Below, piece by piece: positions 25,147-32,645 of a stretch of 64,000 nucleotides of DNA. The first letter of the stretch is position 1; each line of letters opens with the position of its first letter. The position numbers and the translations under genes are program-made. The DNA is from Halosimplex halobium (GTDB taxonomy: Archaea > Halobacteriota > Halobacteria > Halobacteriales > Haloarculaceae): contig NZ_JBLKNX010000007.1 of the NCBI RefSeq assembly GCF_051414055.1, positions 1 to 64,000 on the forward strand. The letters run 5' to 3'. The notes beneath the pieces are model-generated. The model made no database searches and was not told the DNA's origin. It saw only the letters and a program-made list of their open reading frames with translations.

Positions 25147-25251
25147 GCGGCGTGTTCGGACGACCGTCCGACCGGTCCGCGGGACGGGCCCCGAACGCGC
25201 CCCGGAGCACGGCCGCGGGGCTTGAAGACGGCGGCGCCCGACGGGGCGACC

Positions 25252-26481
25252 ATGGAACGACGGGAAGACGTCCGGGACCTCGCGCGGGGACTGGTCTCGG
25301 TCCCGAGTCACGAGTCGGAGGCGGCGGCGGGCGACCGCATCGAGGCCTGGCTGCGCGAGCACACCGATGCCGCGGTCCGCCGCGACGACGCCGGCGGCGA
25401 CGAGCGGGGCGGCAACGTGATCGCCAGGGAGGGGTCGGGCGAGACCACACTGGCGCTGGTCGGCCACCACGACGTGGTCCCGCCGGACGAGTCACAGGTC
25501 GAAGACGGCGAGTACGTCGTCCGGGCGGAACCCGCGGACGGCGAAGGCGGCGACAGCGATGGCGGGGCCGACGGCGACGCCGATGGCGACCGCCGGCTGT
25601 ACGGCCGGGGCAGCGCCGATATGAAGGGCGCCGTCGCCGCGGCCATGTGTGCCTTCCGCGACGCCGACCCGCCGGCGGGGGTCGAACTGGTCTTCGCGTC
25701 GTTCGTCGGCGAGGAGGTCGGGGGCGTCGGCGCCCGCGCGGCCATCGACGAGGGGTTCGCCCCGGACTACGCGGTCGTCGGCGAGGGGTCGACCGGCTAC
25801 TCCGCGTCGGGGGTCACCGACGTGGCCGTCGCCCACAAGGGCCGGCGCGGGTCGACGCTCGTCGCCGAGGGGACGGCCGCCCACGCCAGCGAAGTCGCGT
25901 CCGGCGTCAACGCCGTCTACCGCGCGACCGACGCCGTCGACATCGTCCGGGACCTGTCGTTCCCGAGTAGCGAGGTACTCGGCCGCGAACTGTCGGGGAG
26001 CATCGCGGTCACGGGGATCGAGGGCGGGTCGGCCTGGAACGTGATCCCCGAGCGCTGCGAGGTGACCGTCGACGAGCGAACGGTGCCGGGCGAGCGCGCC
26101 GACCTGGAGCGCGCGGAGACGGTCGACGGCGTCAGCTGGACCGTCGACCAGGACCTCCCGCCGATGGCCTGCGACGACCCCGCCTTCGCCGACGCGGTGC
26201 TCGCGGCGGCCCGCGACGCACACGAAACGGGGGGCGAAGCGGCGCCGGACGGGGAGACGGCAGACGGAGACGCGACCGCGCCGGGCGACGGACGGCCCGA
26301 GCAGGTGGTCAAACCCCACGCGACCGACGCCGGCTGGCTCGCCGACGCCGGGACGACCTGCGTGGTCTGTGGCCCCGCGGAACCCGGCGAGGCCCACACC
26401 GCGGACGAGAGCGTCTCGCTGCCCGTCCTCGACCGCTGTTACCGGATCTACCGCGGCGTCGCCGAGTCCTGGGCGGGGTGA
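25252..26481 (+). CDS. M20-family metallopeptidase (ArgE/DapE-like)
   Basis: A 409-residue di-zinc hydrolase. Ligands and catalytic residues read in order: LVGHHDVVPPDE (His, catalytic Asp), YGRGSADMKGAVAAAM (bridging Asp), FVGEEVGG (general-base Glu and ligand Glu), VVGEGSTG, and a late His in ETHTADESV-like AHTADESVSL. The central insert (about 175-280) is the dimerisation lid. Acidic low-complexity inserts near residues 93-115 and 330-345 are halophilic additions. The substrate may be an acylated amino acid or a dipeptide; ArgE, DapE and LysK cannot be separated by reading. Confidence 0.87.
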   Translation: MERREDVRDLARGLVSVPSHESEAAAGDRIEAWLREHTDAAVRRDDAGGDERGGNVIAREGSGETTLALVGHHDVVPPDESQVEDGEYVVRAEPADGEGGDSDGGADGDADGDRRLYGRGSADMKGAVAAAMCAFRDADPPAGVELVFASFVGEEVGGVGARAAIDEGFAPDYAVVGEGSTGYSASGVTDVAVAHKGRRGSTLVAEGTAAHASEVASGVNAVYRATDAVDIVRDLSFPSSEVLGRELSGSIAVTGIEGGSAWNVIPERCEVTVDERTVPGERADLERAETVDGVSWTVDQDLPPMACDDPAFADAVLAAARDAHETGGEAAPDGETADGDATAPGDGRPEQVVKPHATDAGWLADAGTTCVVCGPAEPGEAHTADESVSLPVLDRCYRIYRGVAESWAG

Positions 26482-26517
26482 CCGCGTGTTTTTCACTCGA
26501 CAGCTCCAAGGGTGGAT

Positions 26518-27189
26518 ATGCGGCGCCGAGCGTTCCTCGCGGCGGCGGTCGCGGCCGGGACGGCCGGCTGTCTGAGCGACGGTCCCGCGACCGACGAGGG
26601 GACCGACGACGGCGGGGACGTGACGAGCACGTCGGCCGACGGGGCGATAGGGCCGACGGAGAGAGCGGACGGGGCGACACCGACGGGAACGCCCGCCGCG
26701 ACGGCCACCGGGACGCCGACCGCGACTCCGCCCGGGACAGCCACCGCGACCGCCTCGCCGACCCCGCTCGAACCCGGGACCCGCGAGGCCGTGTTCCCCG
26801 GCTACGAGACGACCGACGTTCGAGTGACGACCCCGGACGGGGAACGGCTGGGCTCGGTGACGGCCGCGGTCGCCGATACCGGAGATCTGCGCTTTACGGG
26901 CCTGAGCGACACCGAGTCGCTGCCCGAGGACATGGGGATGCTGTTCGTCTACGACTCGGTGGGGAGCCACACGTACGTGATGCGCGAGATGGACTTCGGG
27001 CTCGACATCGTCTACGCCGACGGCGATGGCGCGATCACCGAGATCCACCACGCGCCCGAGCCGGGACCGAACGAGGACGGCGAGGACCAGACCTACCCCG
27101 GCCGCGGCCAGTACGTGCTGGAGGTGAACCGCGGGTGGACCACCGAGCGCGGCGTCGAGACCGGCGACGTGTTGCGGTTCGAACTGTGA
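26518..27189 (+). CDS. DUF192 domain lipoprotein
   Basis: A 223-residue exported protein. The N-terminus MRRRAFLAAAVAAGTAGC has a twin-arginine and a lipobox with Cys18. A long Thr/Gly/Ala-rich spacer (about 19-82) follows, then a DUF192 domain: FTGLSDTESLPEDMGMLFVYDSVGSHTYVMREMDFGLDIVYADGDGAITEIHH and YVLEVNRGWTTERGVETGDVLRF. DUF192 function is not established to my knowledge. ATG 26518 is preferred; a GTG at 26512 is also in frame. Confidence 0.88.
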   Translation: MRRRAFLAAAVAAGTAGCLSDGPATDEGTDDGGDVTSTSADGAIGPTERADGATPTGTPAATATGTPTATPPGTATATASPTPLEPGTREAVFPGYETTDVRVTTPDGERLGSVTAAVADTGDLRFTGLSDTESLPEDMGMLFVYDSVGSHTYVMREMDFGLDIVYADGDGAITEIHHAPEPGPNEDGEDQTYPGRGQYVLEVNRGWTTERGVETGDVLRFEL

Positions 27190-27298
27190 TCGGAGCCGCT
27201 GGCGCGCGGCGGCGGACGGTCGATCCGCCGGGCGTCGAGCCCCCGACGGGTTCGCCGCCGACGCCGCACTCTTTGCCGTCGCCCACGGAACGCGACCC

Positions 27299-28306
27299 AT
27301 GCGAGCCGCAGCCTTTACCGACCTGATCGGCCCCGAAGGCGTGCGCGTCGTCGACCGACCCGACCCCGGACCCCAGCGGGGCGAGGCCGTCGTCGACGTG
27401 GCGGCCTGCTCGATCAACCGCCACGACCTGTGGATCCTGGAGGGCGACTCCGCGATGGTCGACGCCGACGACCTCCCGTTCGTCTCCGGGCTCGACGTGG
27501 CCGGCCGGGTCCGCGAAGTCGGCCCCGACGTGTCGGCCGTCGAACCGGGCGACCGGGTGGTCCTCTGCCCCAACGAGACCTGCGGAGCCTGCCGGTTCTG
27601 CCGCGAGGGGCCCGAGAACATGTGCGAGCACTTCTCGCTGTACCACGGCGGCCTGGCCGAACGGGCCCGGGTGACGGCCGACCGGCTCGTCGCCCTCCCC
27701 GACGGCGTCGAGGCGACCACGGCCGCGGCGCTCCCCACCGCGTACGTGACCGCCGACCGGATGTTGCGACGCGCCGACGTGGCGGCCGGCGACCGGGTGT
27801 TCGTCCCCGGCGCCACCGGCGGCGTCGGCGTCGCGACCGTCCAGCTCTGTGACGCCCTCGGGATCGAGACGGTCGGCACCTCGCGCTCGGCGAGCAAACT
27901 AAATCGGGTCCGCGAGGCCGGGCTGGACCGGGGGATCGAGTCCGCCGACACCGCCGAGATCGAGGCCGCCGTCGACGAGCCGGTCGACGCCGTCGTCAAC
28001 CACCTCGGCGGCGAGTACTCGCGACTCGGCCAGTCCGTCCTCCGACGCGGCGGCACGATGGTCGTCTGCGGCCGCACCGCCGGCGGGACCTCCGAGTTCG
28101 ACGTGGCCGACCTCTTCCTGGCCCACAAGCGGATCGTCGGCTCCACGATGGGCACCCAGCCCGACCTCGAACGGCTGGTCGACCTCGTCGCCGACGGCGC
28201 CTTCGACCCGGTGATCGACGAGACCTACCCGCTGGCCGAGACCGGCGCGGCCTTCGCGGCGATGCAGGACCGCGAGAGCGTCGGGAAACTGGTGGTGACG
28301 CCGTAG
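27299..28306 (+). CDS. Zinc-type alcohol dehydrogenase / quinone oxidoreductase family protein
   Basis: A 335-residue MDR protein: GroES-like N-terminus (ACSINRHDLWILEGD), structural zinc cluster PNETCGACRFCREGPENMC with four Cys, Rossmann motif FVPGATGGVGVATVQLCDALG and the C-terminal ADGAFDPVIDETYPLAETGAAF. The catalytic zinc ligand Cys of classical ADHs (GxD/C) is here SINRHDLW, so a QOR-type or zinc-deficient catalytic site is likely. The substrate is unknown. The start matches the MDR N-terminus MRAAAF. Confidence 0.87.
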   Translation: MRAAAFTDLIGPEGVRVVDRPDPGPQRGEAVVDVAACSINRHDLWILEGDSAMVDADDLPFVSGLDVAGRVREVGPDVSAVEPGDRVVLCPNETCGACRFCREGPENMCEHFSLYHGGLAERARVTADRLVALPDGVEATTAAALPTAYVTADRMLRRADVAAGDRVFVPGATGGVGVATVQLCDALGIETVGTSRSASKLNRVREAGLDRGIESADTAEIEAAVDEPVDAVVNHLGGEYSRLGQSVLRRGGTMVVCGRTAGGTSEFDVADLFLAHKRIVGSTMGTQPDLERLVDLVADGAFDPVIDETYPLAETGAAFAAMQDRESVGKLVVTP

Positions 28307-28350
28307 CGACGGACGGAACTGCCGCTCACGAACGAAGTGTCCGAAAATAT

Positions 28351-28422
28351 AGTCCTGGGAGGATTCGAACCTCCGTCGTAGCCCCCAGAAGGCTACATGA
28401 TTGGCCACTACACCACAGGACT
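28351..28422 (-). tRNA. tRNA-Gln (anticodon CTG)
   Basis: The minus strand folds into a full cloverleaf: acceptor arms AGTCCTG and CAGGACT, anticodon stem TAGCC/GGCTA with loop TTCTGGG (anticodon CTG), a four-base variable loop, T arm GGAGG-TTCGAAT-CCTCC. There is no intron and no encoded CCA. It is followed on the minus strand by a T-rich stretch (ATATTTTCGG), fitting termination. It lies 56 bases downstream of the HNH-module gene stop, on the same strand. Confidence 0.95.
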
Positions 28423-28478
28423 TCACCCGAGTATACTGCGGTCCCGTATTTCAGTGTTGCGGACTCGAACGTGCCGTG

Positions 28479-29342
28479 TTACCGTGGTTCAGTCGTTTTC
28501 GCTCCGTCGCTCCCGTCGTCGGTCGGGGGTTCGAAGTGTTCGCGACGGTGGCAATTCGCGCAGAGAACGACACATCGGTCGACTTCCGAGCGGACTTCGC
28601 TCTCGTCGGCACCGTCGGAGATCAGTTGCCCGACGCCCGCGGACTTCTCGTCAGGGTCCGGGTGGTGGAACTGGAGACACGAGGGGTCGTCCTCGGCACA
28701 GCGACGACAGCCGCGGTCGCGGCGGTACTCGTAGGACCACGCTCGCAGGCGTTCGCGTTTCGACCGCGGTCCGCCGTCGCGGTCGACGACCGCCGGCCCC
28801 CGGTCGTGGCGCTTCCGGTGACAGTTCGCGCAGAGCACGTCGCACTTCTCGAACTCCTCGCGGAGCGCCTCCCGGCCGTGGCCGTGCGTTATCATGTCGG
28901 TGACGGCCATCGCTTTCGTCTCACCGTCCAGGTGGTGAAAGTCCAGGCAGGCCGGGTCGGACTCGCCGCAGTCGGCGCAGCCCCGCTCGCGCTTCCGTTC
29001 GTTGGCCCACGCGCGGAGTCGCGCCCGCCGGCGAAGCGTTCGTTCGGTGTTGTGCTCCGGGTTCCGGTAGTGCCATCGCTGGTCCTGCGAGAGGTCCTCC
29101 CACGTCTCACCGTCAGGAAGCTCGACCCCGTCGGGTTTCGGCGCGACCCGGGACCCGCGCGACGCGTTCGTCGATAGTCCCGCCCGTTCCTTCGCCTCGT
29201 TCCACCCGCCGACGACCCGAAGGATCGTCGACGCCGCGGGCGTCAACCCCAGTTCCTCGTACTGCGCCTTCGACGGCGACTCCCCCAACTGCTCCGCGGC
29301 CTCCCGCAGCGACTCGATACACTCCTGTTCCGTCCTCTCCAT
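28479..29342 (-). CDS. Double HNH-like protein with homing-endonuclease-associated repeat
   Basis: A 287-residue protein. Residues about 1-55 are a homing-endonuclease-associated helical repeat (CIESLREAAEQLGESPSKAQYEELGLTPAASTILRVVGGWNEAKERAG). Two similar zinc/HNH modules follow, RGCADCGESDPACLDFHHLD...VLCANCHRKRH and RGCRRCAEDDPSCLQFHHPD...VLCANCHRREH, each with a CxxC, FHH and CxxCH set. Both keep the His pair expected at an HNH active site. Start 29342 (MERTEQECIESL) is preferred; 29372 is also possible. DNA binding and nicking are likely from the family, but the target is unknown. Confidence 0.83.
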   Translation of the reverse strand: MERTEQECIESLREAAEQLGESPSKAQYEELGLTPAASTILRVVGGWNEAKERAGLSTNASRGSRVAPKPDGVELPDGETWEDLSQDQRWHYRNPEHNTERTLRRRARLRAWANERKRERGCADCGESDPACLDFHHLDGETKAMAVTDMITHGHGREALREEFEKCDVLCANCHRKRHDRGPAVVDRDGGPRSKRERLRAWSYEYRRDRGCRRCAEDDPSCLQFHHPDPDEKSAGVGQLISDGADESEVRSEVDRCVVLCANCHRREHFEPPTDDGSDGAKTTEPR

Positions 29343-29398
29343 GTACGTCCGCTTGCCCTCGTTTCTCCCCAAGTATCTACGGGACGGTGAGTGTCGGA

Positions 29399-29908
29399 TT
29401 ACAACTCCCGCTCGTAGAAGCGCATCTCCCCGACCGGCGTCGACTCCCGACGCGTCTCGGCGTAGCCGAACGACTCGTAGAGGGCGACCGCGCTCTCCTG
29501 GTCCGGCGTCGTGTCCAGCACCAGCCGGTCGAAACCCGATTCCCGCGCACGAGATTCGAGTTCCCGGAGGATCCGACTCCCGAAACCCCGTCGCTGGTGG
29601 GCGGGATCGACGCGCATTCGCCGGACGACCGCCGCGTCGGGGTCCGTCTCGTGGTGGTCGACCTCGGTCGAGAGCTGGGGCGCGCCCATGGCGACGATTT
29701 CGCTCCTGGAGCCGTCGGTCCCACCGATCTCCCCCACGAGGAACTCCCCGCCGGCGTCGAGGTACGCGGATTCGACCGCCCGGAGGTCGGCGTCGCGGTG
29801 GGCGTACTCCTCGTCGTAGGCGCCGATGTCGCGGAGCGCCCGCTCGTGGAGGTCCCAGACCGCTTCGGCGTCGTCGGGTTCGTACCGGCGGACCGTGAGT
29901 TCGGACAC
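29399..29908 (-). CDS. GNAT-family N-acetyltransferase
   Basis: A 169-residue acetyltransferase: VRRYEPDDAEAVWDLHERAL, FLVGEIGG, the acetyl-CoA loop MRVDPAHQRRGFGSRILRELE (QRRGFG) and the C-terminal ALYESFGYAETRR. It is a paralogue of the GNAT protein at 10980-11516. The substrate is unknown. It is transcribed out of repeat copy C, whose end lies within about 60-90 bases of its start. Confidence 0.9.
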   Translation of the reverse strand: MSELTVRRYEPDDAEAVWDLHERALRDIGAYDEEYAHRDADLRAVESAYLDAGGEFLVGEIGGTDGSRSEIVAMGAPQLSTEVDHHETDPDAAVVRRMRVDPAHQRRGFGSRILRELESRARESGFDRLVLDTTPDQESAVALYESFGYAETRRESTPVGEMRFYEREL

Positions 29909-29964
29909 GGTCTATCGGTGGGTCGCTCCTGTGAAAGTGTCACTGGGGACGGCAACGACTGCCG

Positions 29965-30325
29965 CTCGCTCGGCGTGTTTCGACCGCCGGCAACGGCGAT
30001 CGCTGAAACCCCTCGGCTCGCCCGCTCTGAACTGACTCGACAGCACTCGACGGTGAGCACTGAAAGCCCTCGGCCCGCTCGCGGTCGCTGAGCGGGATAT
30101 CCGCGCTCTCCGCACCGCCCGCGCGGATAGTGCCCACTCAGGCGACTGCACGAGCGCGAGCGCGCCTCGCCCTTTCAGTCCGCCAGGACAGCAACGCGGC
30201 TGCACAGCACCGCAGACGGCCACACACCTCCCCAGCCGATTCCCTCGCTCGCGTTGCTCGCTCAGTCATCCCTCGCGCGATTCCATCGCGCGCATGAAAG
30301 CGCGCTCCAGCGCGCGCCGCGTAGA
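29965..30325 (-). repeat. Long modular intergenic repeat, copy C
   Basis: Occupies nearly all of the 426-base gap between the GNAT start and the larE stop. In minus orientation it follows the larE stop, then shows the GC-rich and CA/GT-rich blocks, the two-tier hairpin (30088-30141) and two units with 57-base spacing (CTGAAA at 30003 and 30060). Outer hairpin arms are CTGAGCGGG and CCCACTCAG; the single mismatch becomes a G-U pair if the minus strand is transcribed. Confidence 0.82.
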
Positions 30326-30334
30326 AAGCCTCCC

Positions 30335-31261
30335 TCAGATCTCGTCGGCGGTGGGGTAGTCGGTGCCGAACACGTCCTCGACGACGGGGTCGCCGCCGTC
30401 GTCCGCCGGTTCGCCGCTCTCGGTCGTCCCGTCGGTCTCCTCGTCCGCCTCGTCGGCGGGGCTGACGCTGCCCGTGCGGTAGCCGTCGAGGTCGAGCGTG
30501 ACGTGGTCGAAGCCGAGTTCGCCGATGTACTGGCGGGCGGCGCGGACGAACTCGGGGTCCAGCGCCTCGTCCAGTTCGTCCTCCCCGACCTCGATGCGGG
30601 CGATGCCGTCGTGGTCGCGCACGCGGAACTGCTCGAACCCCCAGGTCCGCAGGACGGTCTCGGCCTGTTCGATGCGCGAGAGGCGCTCCTCGGTCACTTC
30701 GAGGCCCGTGGGGATCCGCGAGGAGAGGCAGGCCATCGAGGGCTTGTCCGCGACGGAGAGGCCGTAGTCGTCGGCGATCTCACGGACCTCGGACTTGCCG
30801 ATGCCGTGCTCCAGCAGGGGGGAGTAGGCGTCCAGTTCCTCGACCGCCTGCAGGCCGGGGCGGTGGCCCTCACCGGGGTCGGAGGCGTTGGTCCCGTCGC
30901 AGACCACGTCGATGCCCAGTTCCTCGGCGTGGTCGAACATCGCGCCGAGCCGCATGGTGCGACAGTGGTAACAGCGGTCGTCGCCGTTCTCGACGAACGC
31001 CTGGCTGTCGAGCTCGGAGAACTCGACGATCTCGTGGCGGATGCCGATCTCCTCGGCGACGCGGCGGGCGTCGTCGAGTTCGGCGTCGGGGAGCGTCTCG
31101 CTTTTGGCCGTGCAGGCGACGGCGTCGTCGCCGAGCGCGTCGTGGGCGATGGCGGCGACGGCGCTGGAGTCCACACCGCCCGAGAAGGCGACGAGGACGC
31201 CGTCGCGGTCGGCCAGGTCGGCGCGCGCGGCGGCGAGCTTGTCGGCGACCGGAGTGCTCAT
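30335..31261 (-). CDS. larE: ATP-dependent sacrificial sulfur transferase LarE
   Basis: A 308-residue PP-loop protein. The ATP pyrophosphatase motif SGGVDSS is at 27-33; RCYHCRTMR and KPSMACLSSRIPTG follow, the latter containing the Cys equivalent to the sulfur-donating residue of Lactobacillus LarE. LarE thiolates the nickel-pincer nucleotide cofactor of lactate racemase; in archaea without LarA it may serve another NPN enzyme. LarB and LarC are not in the window. The C-terminal 35 residues are an acidic halophilic tail. Repeat copy C follows the stop directly. Confidence 0.88.
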   Translation of the reverse strand: MSTPVADKLAAARADLADRDGVLVAFSGGVDSSAVAAIAHDALGDDAVACTAKSETLPDAELDDARRVAEEIGIRHEIVEFSELDSQAFVENGDDRCYHCRTMRLGAMFDHAEELGIDVVCDGTNASDPGEGHRPGLQAVEELDAYSPLLEHGIGKSEVREIADDYGLSVADKPSMACLSSRIPTGLEVTEERLSRIEQAETVLRTWGFEQFRVRDHDGIARIEVGEDELDEALDPEFVRAARQYIGELGFDHVTLDLDGYRTGSVSPADEADEETDGTTESGEPADDGGDPVVEDVFGTDYPTADEI

Positions 31262-31577
31262 CGCCGACGGTTCGGTGTGAACGGGCAAAAGCCCGTTGTT
31301 CGACCGCGCGGGGCGGGCGAACGGGTTCGGGCACGCCGGTCGCTGACCACGGGTGCTCCGCGTCGGCGGCTCCCGGCCGCGGATCCGCGGGTGTTCGTCC
31401 CCGCCGACCCCGGCAAGTGCCTGCCCCGCGCATTTGAGACCGGCGGCCGTCCGCCCGGTATGCGCGTCTCTTCTCGCGGACGGACCCGGAGTCGGTGGCT
31501 CGCTCCGGACGTGACCGGTGCATCGCCGACGGGGTCGCAGCGGGCGGTCGACCGAACTCGCGGGGTCGCGCGCCAGC
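31262..31577. other. Intergenic space between larE and the next gene
   Basis: 316 bases between divergent genes. The larE side has a short perfect hairpin (AACGGG-CAAAAG-CCCGTT near 31279-31296) in the expected 5' region of the larE transcript. No clear TATA box, small gene or repeat-family block is seen elsewhere in it. Confidence 0.5.
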
Positions 31578-32582
31578 ATGGGTGACGGCGACGACGCCGA
31601 CGGCGAGGGGGGCGGGGACGGCGACGGGAGCGGGAACGGGCCCCGTCACTGGCTGTTCCTCGACGGGAACCGCTGGCTGATCGCGGCGGCCGTCTGCCTC
31701 ACCGTCTTCGCGGTCGTCCGGGTCGCCGTCGCCGCGGGCGTCCTCGCGGTCGGCCCGAGCGGCAACGTGCCGACGGTGTTCGGGAGCGGCATCACCGCCG
31801 GCGTGTTCACGCTCGTGACGCTGACGCTGACGGTCAACCAGCTCGTCTCCTCGCAGGCGTTCGGCAAGCCGCCCTCGCTGCGCGAGCGCTACGAGAAGGG
31901 CGCCGACCTCCGGGAGGCCGTCGTGGAGGCGGGCGACCGGGCGACAGTGCCGGTCGACGCCGCCGAGTTCGTCGCTGCGATCGGCGAGGCGATCAACGAT
32001 CGGGCCGACTCGCTGCGCGCGGCGCGGCGGGCGACCGCCGCCGGAGCCGACGCAGGGGAGGACGACCTCGTCGCGCTCGCCGGCGACCTCTCGGGCTACG
32101 CCGAGTCGATCGAACGCGTCTCCGGCGAAATGGAGCCGGTCAGAGTCATCTCGCTGACCGCGGGGTCGGACTACGCGCGGTTCCACCGCCGACTCCGGGC
32201 GGTCACCGCTGGCGCGGACCTCCCCCACCCCGTCGCCGACGACGTCGACGCGGTCGACAGGCTGCTCGGGCACCTCTCGGTGGCCCGGCAGTACTACAAG
32301 ACGCTCGCGCTCCACCAGGAGCTGGCGAAGCTCTCCCGGGAGATCATCTACGTGAGCCTCCCGGCGCTGCTCGTCGCCCTGTCCGTCCCGCTGCTGTACC
32401 GCTCGAACGAGGCGACGCTCCCGGAGTGGGCACTCCCCTGGGTGATCAGCGCCGCGGTCGCGGTCGTGCTCGCCCCGCTCGTCCTGCTCGTCGTGCGACT
32501 GCTGCGCGTGTCGACGGTGATGCGCTACACAGTCTCGGCCGGCCCGTTCGCGCCGCCGGAGGACTGGCCCTGGAACGAGTGA
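31578..32582 (+). CDS. Conserved haloarchaeal membrane protein
   Basis: A 334-residue protein with an acidic Gly/Asp N-terminus, two helices (about 33-57 and 66-88), a long soluble helical region (about 95-245) and two C-terminal helices (about 262-280 and 288-312). No named domain recognised. ATG 31578 is chosen because the upstream in-frame extension is Arg-rich and unlike haloarchaeal protein. It may form an operon with the MutS-like gene 63 bases later. Confidence 0.75.
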   Translation: MGDGDDADGEGGGDGDGSGNGPRHWLFLDGNRWLIAAAVCLTVFAVVRVAVAAGVLAVGPSGNVPTVFGSGITAGVFTLVTLTLTVNQLVSSQAFGKPPSLRERYEKGADLREAVVEAGDRATVPVDAAEFVAAIGEAINDRADSLRAARRATAAGADAGEDDLVALAGDLSGYAESIERVSGEMEPVRVISLTAGSDYARFHRRLRAVTAGADLPHPVADDVDAVDRLLGHLSVARQYYKTLALHQELAKLSREIIYVSLPALLVALSVPLLYRSNEATLPEWALPWVISAAVAVVLAPLVLLVVRLLRVSTVMRYTVSAGPFAPPEDWPWNE

Positions 32583-32645
32583 GAACTCGGCGGGTCGCCG
32601 GACGGCCGCGGGATTTTTCTCCGCCGGTGGTAATGTGGCGGGTAG

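Noticed and set aside
28351..29372. Integrated element at the tRNA-Gln gene
   Set aside because: No second copy of the tRNA 3' end, integrase or att-like repeat was found; the HNH-module gene alone is not enough.
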